64,000 nt of DNA from CAYUZU01 sp964448675. GTDB taxonomy: Bacteria > Planctomycetota > Phycisphaerae > UBA1845 > Fen-1342. The translations under genes were made by a program, and so were the position numbers. The notes below the pieces were generated by a model, which saw nothing but the letters and a program-made list of their open reading frames with translations, was not told the origin of the DNA and did not search any database. Positions 9,701 to 17,162 of the stretch are shown here, one piece after another (position 1 is the first letter of the stretch; each line of letters opens with the position of its first letter). The DNA is taken from NCBI GenBank assembly GCA_964448675.1, contig CAYUZU010000002.1, positions 124,001 through 188,000 on the forward strand, given 5' to 3'.

Positions 9701-10187
9701 CCCCGGCCGCCAGGTGACCCCACGGCGGATCGCGCCGGCCGCGCAGGGTACCCGGACGTTCGACGGCGACGATCACGCGGTGCTGGCGGACCTCGCCGGC
9801 GAAGGCGCAGATCTCATGGCCGCCGATACGGCCGAGTCGTCCAGCCCGATCTCGGCGAAGCCGGAAACGCAACCCATCACGGCCGGGCGGCCCGGCCAGC
9901 AACTCCACGAGCTCTTCGCGACGAGCGACATGGAGCAGAGCGACCTGCTGGTGACCACGGCGCCGTCCGATCACGATGCCGCCCCTTCCCCGGCTGCCGA
10001 GGACGGGTTGGCGGAGCTGCGTGACCGGGACGACCGTGAGCTCGAGGAACTGCGGCAGCTGTCTTTAGCGGACGAAAGCAACCAGAAGGGGCTGGTCACC
10101 GGGCTGTGGGGCATGCTCTGGGGCTGGTTGCGCAGTTTCGACCGGGACGACCGTGGCTCGGCGAACGACACCGCCCCGCCGCGCTAA
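6759..10187 (+). CDS. LEPR-XLL-type surface protein with RTX-like repeats and cadherin-like domain
   Basis: A large, very acidic protein of 1142 residues. Residues 31-42 (FEPLESRILRSA) match the N-terminal LEPR-XLL signature of large planctomycete surface proteins; there is no ordinary signal peptide. Residues 60-112 hold Gly/Asp nonapeptide repeats of the haemolysin (RTX) calcium-binding type, such as GGAGDDLLRGGAGRD. Residues ~120-540 are beta-solenoid-like repeats with recurring GDVGTFTVGD-type turns. Residues ~570-655 look like a cadherin-like Ig domain. Residues ~655-770 are a Pro/Thr/Ala-rich spacer and ~770-1100 a charged Asp/Glu/Arg-rich region. The last 35 residues contain a Trp-rich amphipathic stretch (GLWGMLWGWLRSF). 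A GGGGAAG ribosome site precedes the ATG. The adaptor and metallopeptidase genes behind it suggest they export or process it; the role as adhesin or envelope protein is inferred. Confidence 0.85.
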   Translation: MSEDNAHNNGGADNPVPNDEPTTPTRADLSFEPLESRILRSATWYDVASGNPIAAATADADQYVGTDGADVADGLDGDDILEGLEGDDTLTGGAGDDLLRGGAGRDTASYVDAPAGVQVDLTLGTATGGAGTDTLEGIEAAVGSSHDDVFAFAAPADGATYRVDGNGGDNTVDLSNFSLANTTFADSKLTIDLGGGQSFAVEYTNIGTLRFADGDATVLAGDHSDAAFAGSGVYVDGAQAFRIELLGGGSMQWSYTAASDSLDIASTAGTAAGTTLRIEDLDGQDLHVGQLTLRDDLGAIESNVDIDTLRLDNGVSLRELNIGAGSGRVEHLSITGDLAGSALDIAADIGTLDIGDDVEAALTIDGTVDTLAVGDDIKGATVHVTGDVGTFTVGDRIWQDAGATASRVQIDGNVGTFSVTNDIAEKTTVDIGGRIDTFSLSGMLSSDSEMTVAGDAGSVTIDDLAGTLTVDGSAGSVTITNDLAGALTVHGDLDTLSAGSVSGSLTVEQLTGKLTINDSGTEITPDYDGVTHLVYDGATKQVTVVDTNAVPVGKDGAATIDAGTDAKIVLQATDADADADIIEYRIDKLPVGGTLTLSGVPVGAGAIIDAADISAGRLGYAADTNWSGTTVIEFSASDGKDWSSVPATYTLTVTAPATEAQAPDTKATAPATPTATPPAPAPVAPPPKSIGAPEEAVPVTPDKTGGPTPTPVDKDPGDTTPADPGNKPPSEVTPTPVDPDPNPEEGGTPSITPGAPIDTGVPSAGPSIKPTDPQDADDKNDKVDRDERDTDDKLTAERDDDTNEAVRADSKEREDRGEETDERDGRDVFETPSVIAQPRGIGADRSGSTTGPEAETADRADERATDDFDAIDGVPRTDTERGGQGLDADTLIPEPVQVVSGPGASRTIDWSTPETAVADVDATESADAHRRATATDQAHDEQAAADLSDEAAVTDAPAIAGGSPGGEATGAVVASGFIADTPGRQVTPRRIAPAAQGTRTFDGDDHAVLADLAGEGADLMAADTAESSSPISAKPETQPITAGRPGQQLHELFATSDMEQSDLLVTTAPSDHDAAPSPAAEDGLAELRDRDDRELEELRQLSLADESNQKGLVTGLWGMLWGWLRSFDRDDRGSANDTAPPR

Positions 10188-10297
10188 ACCGATTGCGATA
10201 TCTGGTTTTCATGCCGGCTCACCATCGGGCCGATGCCAACAGTGGGACGGAGGTGCATTTAGCTGTAACTGGGGTTGTTGACCGGGTGCGAAGAGCG

Positions 10298-11353
10298 ATG
10301 CGCATGGGGACGCGGCAACGAGGCGCTGCGGGACGGATCGGCGGGGGGCTCCCCTGGCTGGGGCTGCTTTTCGTGGCCACCTTCTGGTTCTTGCCCGCGA
10401 TCGCCCAGTCGCCGCCGGCCGCCGAAACGTTCGACCTCGAGCGTGCGCTGCACCTGCCGGAAGCGGTCGGCTTCACGACCCCGTTCCGTACCGCGATACT
10501 GGCCGGCCTCCAGCAGGGACAGATCCTGCGTTTTCTCAGCGATGAGGGGGCACCGGTACGCCGCGGCGACGTGCTGGTTGAGCTCGACGCGACCGTGCAG
10601 GAGCGTCGCGCAGAGATTGCGCGCCTGGAGGCCGAGTCGACGTTGCGTGTCGACCTGGCGCGGGTGCGCGTGTCACTGGCCGAAAAGGACATGCGCCGCG
10701 TGCTGCAATTGCGGAACGACGCCACGGTATCGTCGCAGGAACGTGATGAGACCGTTGCCGAGCTCGAGGCCGCCCGGCTGTCGCTTGCGCTGGCCACCCT
10801 GGAACAGCAGCAGGCGGTCGAGCGCTACCGGCTCCAGCGCGAGCTGCTCGACCAGATGAAAGTGCGCGCGCCGTTCGACGGCTACGTCACGGAGCACTTG
10901 AAGGAGCTCGGCGAGACCGTCGAGGAGCGCGAGGGGCTGGTCAAGCTCGTGCAGCTCGATCCGCTCGTCGTGCTCGTGGACTGCCCGCTCAGCAGGCTGC
11001 CCGCGCTGCAGGTCGGCGCGCAGTGCCCCGTCCGGCCGCAGGATCCGGCCTGGTCGCCGCGCACCGGCACCATCGTCGTGGTCAACCCCGTGGCCGACCC
11101 GGCCAGCCAGACGTTTCGTGTGAAGCTCCAGGTGCCGAACCCGGGCCGGGACTGGGTCTCCGGCATGCGGGTGGTGGTGGACTTCGATGCCGTCACCGCG
11201 GCGCCGCCGACCGAACCGGCCACCGCGACGGTGCGCGGTGCCGGCGCGCCCCGCGCCACGGACAGCAAGACAGGGCCGCCCAGCGCGCGCTCGACAATGC
11301 AAGGGCCTCAGGATGTTCGACAACGACGACAATCTCGAAACGACGTTCAGTAG
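10298..11353 (+). CDS. RND-type periplasmic adaptor (membrane fusion protein)
   Basis: A protein of about 351 residues when started at ATG 10298; a GTG at 10286 and an ATG at 10304 are alternatives. A hydrophobic segment (LGLLFVATFWFLPAIA, residues ~20-35) is a signal peptide or membrane anchor. A lipoyl half-motif around GQILRFLSDEGAPVRRGD, a long alpha-helical coiled coil (~105-185) and the returning half-motif MKVRAPFDGYVTEH form the barrel-sandwich hybrid typical of HlyD/AcrA adaptors; the beta-barrel follows. The C-terminal ~40 residues are low complexity. No RND pump or TolC gene is nearby. The 3' end overlaps the PilZ gene by 41 bp, which suggests translational coupling. It stands 110 bp behind the LEPR-XLL gene and probably works with the two other adaptor-containing proteins downstream. 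Confidence 0.85.
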   Translation: MRMGTRQRGAAGRIGGGLPWLGLLFVATFWFLPAIAQSPPAAETFDLERALHLPEAVGFTTPFRTAILAGLQQGQILRFLSDEGAPVRRGDVLVELDATVQERRAEIARLEAESTLRVDLARVRVSLAEKDMRRVLQLRNDATVSSQERDETVAELEAARLSLALATLEQQQAVERYRLQRELLDQMKVRAPFDGYVTEHLKELGETVEEREGLVKLVQLDPLVVLVDCPLSRLPALQVGAQCPVRPQDPAWSPRTGTIVVVNPVADPASQTFRVKLQVPNPGRDWVSGMRVVVDFDAVTAAPPTEPATATVRGAGAPRATDSKTGPPSARSTMQGPQDVRQRRQSRNDVQ

Positions 11354-11765
11354 TTTCAACAGCGACGACGGGTTCGACCTGCTGCAGGAGCTCGAGCGGA
11401 ATACGTCCGCGGAACTCCGTGCGCAGCGCGCCCACTTCCGGGTCGCCGTCAAGTCCCGCATCGTGGCCCGTCCCGGCAACGCGAGTGAACGCGGCACGCT
11501 GCAGCACGAGGGCGTCACCGGTGACGTGTCGGAGGGCGGCTGCCGGGCGCTGTTCCCCGAGCCCATCGGTGTCGGCGACATCTATCAGCTGCAGTTCGAC
11601 GCCGACGCGCTGGGCATCCCACTGACCTATGCGCGCTGCGTGCGCTGCAGCGTTGTTCGCGAGGATGCGTTCGAGGCAGGCTTCCAGTTCTTCAAGCCGG
11701 TCATGCTGCCGGATGACAAGCTCGCCCGGCTCGCAGGGTCGGCGCCCGGGTCTCTGGAACAGTAG
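11313..11765 (+). CDS. PilZ-domain c-di-GMP receptor
   Basis: A 150-residue single-domain cytosolic protein. After an acidic N-terminus (MFDNDDN...) comes a PilZ beta-barrel with both parts of the ligand signature: RIVAR (RxxxR) around residues 48-52 and DVSEGG (D/NxSxxG) about 20 residues later. It is therefore expected to bind c-di-GMP. The ATG lies inside the end of the preceding adaptor gene (41 bp overlap in another frame), and the next gene starts 16 bp downstream, so the protein is embedded in the envelope-adaptor operon. Its likely job is to couple the c-di-GMP level to the activity of the export machinery; that role is inferred from position. Confidence 0.88.
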   Translation: MFDNDDNLETTFSSFNSDDGFDLLQELERNTSAELRAQRAHFRVAVKSRIVARPGNASERGTLQHEGVTGDVSEGGCRALFPEPIGVGDIYQLQFDADALGIPLTYARCVRCSVVREDAFEAGFQFFKPVMLPDDKLARLAGSAPGSLEQ

Positions 11766-11780
11766 TCAGCAGGTAGGTCC

Positions 11781-13685
11781 GTGCCGACCACAGGCTCCGC
11801 ACATCCCGGCTCCCCCGCCACCGCCCGCGCCGAGCGCGACCGGGTCTCGAGCGCCTACGTCAACATCGTGCGGCTGGCCACCACCGCCCCGTCCAAGCCC
11901 GCCTTCTACTCGCAGGCCCTGGCCCACGCCGCCGGCGCCTTCGAGAGCCCCTTCGCGGTGCTTTACCTGCGCTCGTCCGCCGAAGTGATCGAAGACGAGT
12001 ACCACGACGGGCCGAGCGACCCGGGCTTCTGGCGGCCGCCAGTGCAGGACTTCATGACCGAGGCGATCGCCTCGGGACACTCGCGCGCCCGCCTGCTCAG
12101 CGCCAAGGACTCGTCGGTGCAGCTCGGCCTGATCGCCACGCCGATGTTCGACGCCAGCGGTGAGATCATCGGCGGCGTGGCGCTGGTCGCGCGCATGACC
12201 GAGCAGGACGTGCGACAACGCGTTGCCACGTTCGAATCGCTCGTCGCCCTGCTCTCGCACGTCGGCATCGCCTCCGATGCCGCGCGCCAGGAAGCCACTG
12301 AAACTCGCCGCAGCGAGGACCAGTCGCGCGTCGAGAGCCAGGCGCTGGCGCGCAGCGCCGTCTTCGAGTCGGCCGAAGAGCTCGCCTACTCCCTCACGAA
12401 CAGCCTGCGCAACCGGCTGGGCTGCGAACATGTCGCACTCGGCCTGGTCGCCCGGCAGCACGTGCGGCTGCTGTCGATCTCCGGCCTGGATGACCTGCGC
12501 CGCCAGAGCCCGGGCATGGTGCAGATTCGCCTGGCGATGGAAGAGTGCCTCGACGCCCGCCGCCCGGTCGTCTGCCAGCAGAGCCCCGAAATCCTGCCCG
12601 ACCAGGTCGCCAGCGAGCACCGCCTGCACAAGCAATGGCACAACGCCGCACGCGGCGCGGCCGTCGCGTCGATTCCGTTGCGCGTCGGCAAGACGATCGT
12701 GGCCGTACTCAGCACGCGCCTGAAATACGGCGCCTCGTTCACTGCCGAGGACCTGCAGCAGATCCGCGAGGCCGTCGAGCCGTTCGCGCCCGCCCTGCTG
12801 CTGATCCGCCGGGCGCAGCGAGGCCTCGCCTCGCACACGATGGACGCGCTGCGCGAGGCCGCCGCGGCCCTGCTCGGGCCGCGCAGCTACGGCTGGAAGC
12901 TCACGGTCGCGGCATGCGTGCTGCTGGCCGGCTGGTTCGCGTTCGGCACGCTCACCTACGAGATCACCGTCCCTTCCAGCCTGCAGCCGGCGCAGCGCCG
13001 CCACGTCGCCATGCCCTACGACGGCATCGTCAGCGAAGTACACGCCGGCGCCGGCGACACCGTGACCGCCGGCCAGGTGCTGTGCGAGCTGGACCACCGC
13101 GACCTCGACCTGCGCCGCGCGGAGCTGCGCGCCGAGCTGGCCGCCGTCGAACAGGAGATGCAGCGCTGCCTGGCGGCGGATTCGCCCGTCGACGTGCAGT
13201 TGTGCCAGGCCAATGCCCGCCTGCTGCGCACGCGCATCGCCCTGATCGAACGCCGCATCGAACACGCCCGCATCCGCAGCCCGCTCGACGGTGTGGTCCT
13301 TCGCGGCGATCTCGATGACAAGGCCGGCGCCACCTTCGCCCAGGGCGCGCCGCTGTACCAGATCGCGCCGACCGATGCGTGGGAGCTCGAGCTGGCCGTG
13401 CCCGAGTGGGCCGCCTCGCATGTCAAGCCCGGCCTCCCTGGCCGCTTCGCCACGCGCGCCCGGCCGGACATCGTCGAGGTCTTTCGCGTCGGACCGCTGC
13501 GCCCGCAGGCTGAACTGCGCAAGAACCGCAATGTCTTCGTGGCGACGGCGGACATCGACGTCGCCGCCGGCTGGCTGCGCCCCGGCATGGAAGGCGTGGC
13601 CCGCATCCGCATCGGCCCACGGCCGGTCTGGTGGGTCACGTTTCACCGGCTCATCGATTACCTGCGGCTGAACGTGTGGCTATGA
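11781..13685 (+). CDS. Tandem-GAF / HlyD fusion: cytosolic sensor joined to a periplasmic adaptor
   Basis: A 634-residue protein started at a GTG with an AGGTAGG ribosome site. Residues ~20-180 and ~195-350 each resemble a GAF domain and would be cytosolic. A single transmembrane helix follows (VAACVLLAGWFAFGTL, ~375-393). The exported part has a lipoyl-like half-motif (PYDGIVSEVHAGAGDTVTAG, ~413-432), a short coiled coil (~445-500), the returning half-motif (IRSPLDGVVLRG) and a beta-barrel, i.e. an HlyD-type adaptor. Joining small-ligand sensor domains to a secretion adaptor across the inner membrane is unusual. The stop overlaps the start of the next gene (ATGA), so the two are translationally coupled and probably form one complex. 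Confidence 0.85.
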   Translation: MPTTGSAHPGSPATARAERDRVSSAYVNIVRLATTAPSKPAFYSQALAHAAGAFESPFAVLYLRSSAEVIEDEYHDGPSDPGFWRPPVQDFMTEAIASGHSRARLLSAKDSSVQLGLIATPMFDASGEIIGGVALVARMTEQDVRQRVATFESLVALLSHVGIASDAARQEATETRRSEDQSRVESQALARSAVFESAEELAYSLTNSLRNRLGCEHVALGLVARQHVRLLSISGLDDLRRQSPGMVQIRLAMEECLDARRPVVCQQSPEILPDQVASEHRLHKQWHNAARGAAVASIPLRVGKTIVAVLSTRLKYGASFTAEDLQQIREAVEPFAPALLLIRRAQRGLASHTMDALREAAAALLGPRSYGWKLTVAACVLLAGWFAFGTLTYEITVPSSLQPAQRRHVAMPYDGIVSEVHAGAGDTVTAGQVLCELDHRDLDLRRAELRAELAAVEQEMQRCLAADSPVDVQLCQANARLLRTRIALIERRIEHARIRSPLDGVVLRGDLDDKAGATFAQGAPLYQIAPTDAWELELAVPEWAASHVKPGLPGRFATRARPDIVEVFRVGPLRPQAELRKNRNVFVATADIDVAAGWLRPGMEGVARIRIGPRPVWWVTFHRLIDYLRLNVWL

Positions 13686-15820
13686 GCGCGGGCACCACCA
13701 CCCCCGTCAAGCTCGCCGAGCGCCTCGGTCGCGTGCACGTCGGCCTGCGCGAGGATCTCGACACGACGCGGCACGTGTTCCGCGGCGAGCCGTCCTATAT
13801 CGTCCGCGATCCACTGACCTTCCGCACTCACCGCTTCGACGTTGCCAACTACGAGATTCTCGTGAGCATCGACGCGTCCCGTCCGCTGTGCGACGTCTTC
13901 GACGACCTCGTGCGCCGCGGCAAGCTCACGCCCGATGACGAGGAGTCGTTCTACGAGTTCGTCCTGTCGCTGCACCGGGCCGGCTGCCTCAATCTGCCGA
14001 TCGCCGACGGCAAGCTGCTCTACCGGCGCTACCAGGCACGCAACAGCGCCCGCCGCCGCCAGAAGGCCTTCAGCTTCGTCTACGTCCAGATCCCGCTGTG
14101 GAACCCCGATGCGTTCCTCGACAAGACCGTACACCTGGTCCGCCCGCTCTTCAGCGGCTGGTTCGCCGTTCTCTGGGTCGCACTCATGGTCCTCGGCGGC
14201 TACGTGGTCGTGCAGCGCTGGACCGACCTGGTCGCTCCGCTCGGCGGCGTACTGGCCGAGGCGAATCTGCCGCTCATGTGGCTTACGCTCGTCGCCCTCA
14301 AGATCGCCCACGAGTTCGGCCACGCCTACGCCTGCAAACACTACGGCGTCCATGTCCCCGAGATGGGCATGTACCTGGTCGTCGGCACGCCCTGCGCCTA
14401 CATCGACGCCAGCGCCGCCTGGAGCCTCGCCAAGCGCCGCCAGCGCCTCGTCGTCGGGCTCGCCGGCATGTATGTCGAGTCGCTGATTGCGCTGGCCGCC
14501 CTGTTCGTCTGGGCCGCCACCGGGCCTTCGACCCTCAACGCCGTCGCCTATAACGTCATGCTGCTGGCCAGCGTCGTGACCATCCTGTTCAACATGAACC
14601 CGTTGATGCGCTACGACGGCTACTACGTGCTCAGTGACCTGCTCGAGGTTCCCAACCTCGGCCAGCGCGCCGCGCACTACCTGTCCTACCTCGCCAAGCG
14701 CTTCCTGCTCGGCCTGAACCACCACCCGCGCGGCATGCAGACCCGGCCCCGTGCGCTCCTGCTCGCCTACGGCATCGCGGCGCCGCTGTACAAGATCTTC
14801 ATCCTGCTGCTCATCGCCGCCCTGCTCGCCTCGAAGCTCTTCGTGGTCGGGCTGCTGCTGGGCGTGGTGTACCTGCTCTTCGTGGTCGGCGGAGCCCTGG
14901 TCAAGCTCGTCCGCTACCTCTGGTTCGCCGCCGAGACGGCACCGGTGCGCGGCCGGGCGGTGGCCTGGAGCGGCGCGGCGCTGCTCGGCATTCCCATCCT
15001 GCTCGCGGCTGTGCCCGTACGCAGCGGGGTTCGCGCGCCCGGTGCGGTTCGCGCTGCCCAGGAGACGGTGGTCCGCGCCGAGACCCCCGGGTTTCTGCAG
15101 GCGGTCCGGGTCCAGCCCGGCGAGCATGTCGCGGCCGATGCGCTGCTGGCCGAGCTCGACAACGACGTGCTGCGCGGCGCCTTGACCGAAGCCCTGGTCC
15201 GCCTGCAGGGCGCGACCGTCCGCCGCGACGCCTACCAGATCGACCAGCCCGCCAAGGCGCGCGAAGAGCACGAACACGTCCTGGCCGTCGGCGAAGAAGT
15301 CAGCCGCCGCCGCGAGCAGGTCGCCGCCCTGACCATCCGCACCCCCGCCGGCGGCCGCGTGGTCGAGTGTGTCGACCCGCGGGAGACCGGCCGTTTCGTC
15401 GCCGCCGGCACCGCCCTCGCCCGCGTCGTCGCCGGCGCATGGCGGGTCGAGGTGCTGCTGAGTGAAGACGACATGTCGGCGGCCCAGCCCGAGATCGGCC
15501 AGGCCGTCGAGTTCCGGGCCGCCACCACCCCCGGCGTGGTGCGCCCCGGCACGATCCAGTCGATTGCCCCCGCCGGCGACCGCCGCGTGTCGCACCTGTC
15601 CCTCACGCATGCCGCCGGTGGCGCGATTGTCGTCGCACCGGAGAGCGGCGAGGCCCGGCAGCCATACTTCGTCGTGACCATCGCGCTCGACGCGCCGCAG
15701 AATCAGGGCCTGCGCTCGGGGACGACCGGGTTCGTTCGCCTGCGGGCCATCCACGAGCCGCTGGGCCGGCATCTGTACCGCCGCGTGACGCGTTTCATGG
15801 ACGGCCTGCGCCAGGGCTGA
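13682..15820 (+). CDS. PqqD-like / M50 site-2-type metallopeptidase / HlyD fusion
   Basis: A 712-residue polytopic protein. Residues ~20-110 form a PqqD-like winged-helix region with the feel of a peptide-recognition element. The membrane core has the zinc motif HEFGH (H210, E211, H214) and the second ligand motif NPLMRYDGYY (Asp312), as in M50 site-2 proteases, with about eight hydrophobic segments between residues 155 and 460. The C-terminal ~250 residues carry lipoyl-like halves (AETPGFLQAVRVQPGEHV and a later IRTPAGGRVVE) and a beta-barrel of an HlyD adaptor. The catalytic ligands are intact, so protease activity is possible. The start overlaps the previous stop by 4 bp. Related fusions are known beside peptide-maturation or secretion genes; here the natural candidate substrate is the LEPR-XLL protein 3.5 kb upstream (inference). 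Confidence 0.87.
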   Translation: MSAGTTTPVKLAERLGRVHVGLREDLDTTRHVFRGEPSYIVRDPLTFRTHRFDVANYEILVSIDASRPLCDVFDDLVRRGKLTPDDEESFYEFVLSLHRAGCLNLPIADGKLLYRRYQARNSARRRQKAFSFVYVQIPLWNPDAFLDKTVHLVRPLFSGWFAVLWVALMVLGGYVVVQRWTDLVAPLGGVLAEANLPLMWLTLVALKIAHEFGHAYACKHYGVHVPEMGMYLVVGTPCAYIDASAAWSLAKRRQRLVVGLAGMYVESLIALAALFVWAATGPSTLNAVAYNVMLLASVVTILFNMNPLMRYDGYYVLSDLLEVPNLGQRAAHYLSYLAKRFLLGLNHHPRGMQTRPRALLLAYGIAAPLYKIFILLLIAALLASKLFVVGLLLGVVYLLFVVGGALVKLVRYLWFAAETAPVRGRAVAWSGAALLGIPILLAAVPVRSGVRAPGAVRAAQETVVRAETPGFLQAVRVQPGEHVAADALLAELDNDVLRGALTEALVRLQGATVRRDAYQIDQPAKAREEHEHVLAVGEEVSRRREQVAALTIRTPAGGRVVECVDPRETGRFVAAGTALARVVAGAWRVEVLLSEDDMSAAQPEIGQAVEFRAATTPGVVRPGTIQSIAPAGDRRVSHLSLTHAAGGAIVVAPESGEARQPYFVVTIALDAPQNQGLRSGTTGFVRLRAIHEPLGRHLYRRVTRFMDGLRQG

Positions 15821-15994
15821 GCCGCGGTGCGCGCGGGCTGCGGGAAGCGGCGCCGCCAAGAAAGCACCGGCTGGCCGCCGAGTCAATGCTCGCCGGCCAA
15901 CCGGTCGTATGCACAGTCCACGACGGCGCGTCTCGGTTACCGGGTCACGGGTGCGGCGCGCCACCGCCAGGGGGAGATTGTCGTTTCGCGGCTT

Positions 15995-16750
15995 CTATCG
16001 TCTCCGGATGAGCCCGAGGGCGCCCCAGGCCAGCAGCAAGGCACTGGTCGGCTCCGGCGTCACGACGACCTTCGTGAAGCTGTAGCTCGCGTCCGTGAAG
16101 CGCCCGTCCCCACGGCCCAGCACTTCGGACACGAGGTACAGATCCGTCAGCGCATCCCCCGGGTTGGCCGCCATCCACTCTTCGTGCTGCAGCAGTGTCC
16201 AGTTGCGCTCGTCGACGTATTGGTAGAACTCGGCGTACAGCATCGCGTCTGCGGTCCGGCCAAACTGCGCCGCATAGCGACCACCATCGGCGGGATGCCC
16301 GTTGTAGGTCTCTTGGTAGTGCTCCTCGGCATCCGCCTTCGATCCCCAGCCCAGCGTGTTCCCACGCAGCAGCGTCGAACCGAACAGCGTCATCGCGTAG
16401 TCGACGTCGCCGGCGTTCGGGTCGAGATAGTCGAAGCCGGGCTCTGCCAGGTAGATCCCCAGCGCCATGCCCGTGTTGATATTCTCGAACTCGACCCGGA
16501 CGTCGAACGCCCCGTCGTACGACCCGACCGAAGACTGCCACGCCGCGACTTCCAGCGCCTCGAACGAGTCGTGCTCGATGTCGAAGCCGGCCGGCGAGCC
16601 GTCGTCCCAATAGGCGTAGTTCGGATCGCTGACGCTGAACATCGGATCACCGTCCACAAACGCATTCCACGCCCAGTCGGCCGGCGCCGGTGACGCCATC
16701 GCGATCATCGTCGCGAGCGCCATTACCACCACAGGGGCTTTCGTTCTCAT
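15995..16750 (-). CDS. PEP-CTERM sorted exported protein
   Basis: A 251-residue secreted protein of unknown activity. The start at 16750 is set by an AAGGAG seven bases upstream; a longer frame from 16771 lacks such a site. Residues 1-24 are a signal peptide (MRTKAPVVVMALATMIAMAS, cleavage near APA-DW). The C-terminus has the sorting signal VTPEPTSALLLAWGALGLI followed by RRR, i.e. PEP motif, hydrophobic helix and basic tail. This is the substrate pattern of the exosortase/PEP-CTERM system, in which the tail is removed at the cytoplasmic membrane. No exosortase gene is in this window. The middle region is acidic and Tyr/Trp-rich with no recognised catalytic motif. Confidence 0.85.
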   Translation of the reverse strand: MRTKAPVVVMALATMIAMASPAPADWAWNAFVDGDPMFSVSDPNYAYWDDGSPAGFDIEHDSFEALEVAAWQSSVGSYDGAFDVRVEFENINTGMALGIYLAEPGFDYLDPNAGDVDYAMTLFGSTLLRGNTLGWGSKADAEEHYQETYNGHPADGGRYAAQFGRTADAMLYAEFYQYVDERNWTLLQHEEWMAANPGDALTDLYLVSEVLGRGDGRFTDASYSFTKVVVTPEPTSALLLAWGALGLIRRR

Positions 16751-17162
16751 CGTGGTTCTCCTTCGCATCAAAGTGCGTTCTGGTCACGATGCTCGTCGCC
16801 GCCCTCGACCGGGCGAACGCCAGGCGCGAACCCCAACACATCGTGTTGCGAGCATCCGAAAACCGAATGTCTACTGATTTGCGTGCCGGCTGCCGTAGTG
16901 CTGCGGGGCATCCGGTTGGCTCACGTGTCGCCATGATTGGCGCCACAACCCCATTTCAGCCGGCTCGCCAGTCGCAATCACCGCGAACGCGGCCGCTGAG
17001 GTCTCTTGCCCGACCCATTAGTTCTTTCCCCGTCGAACCCCGAAAGTCAAGCGGCATCAGTGCTTTTTATCGGCGGTATGATGGCCCCCCGGTTCGATCG
17101 CCGCCACGCCGGGTCCGCGCCGCCCAATCAGCGAAGCGCCGGAATCTCCGGGCGCGGGTCGC
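16751..17162. other. Gene-free stretch between the PEP-CTERM and prepilin-like genes
   Basis: This 412-bp gap holds the leader and promoter region of the PEP-CTERM gene and, at its right end, the 3' flank of the prepilin-like gene. Apart from the inverted repeat at 16834-16848 I see no convincing RNA, hairpin or small gene. Confidence 0.5.
16834..16848. promoter_or_regulatory. Inverted repeat upstream of the PEP-CTERM gene
   Basis: CAACAC-ATC-GTGTTG is a perfect 6+6 inverted repeat with a 3-base centre. It lies 84 bp before the start codon of the PEP-CTERM gene, in the region where its promoter should be. It could be an operator for a dimeric regulator; no regulator is identified. Confidence 0.3.

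Noticed and set aside
6864..9974. 1036-codon open frame on the minus strand
   Set aside because: Antisense shadow of the LEPR-XLL gene, Arg/Val/Gly-rich with no domain or ribosome site.
17085..17110. tRNA T-arm-like GGTTCGATC
   Set aside because: The flanking bases do not pair and no acceptor, D or anticodon arms can be built around it.
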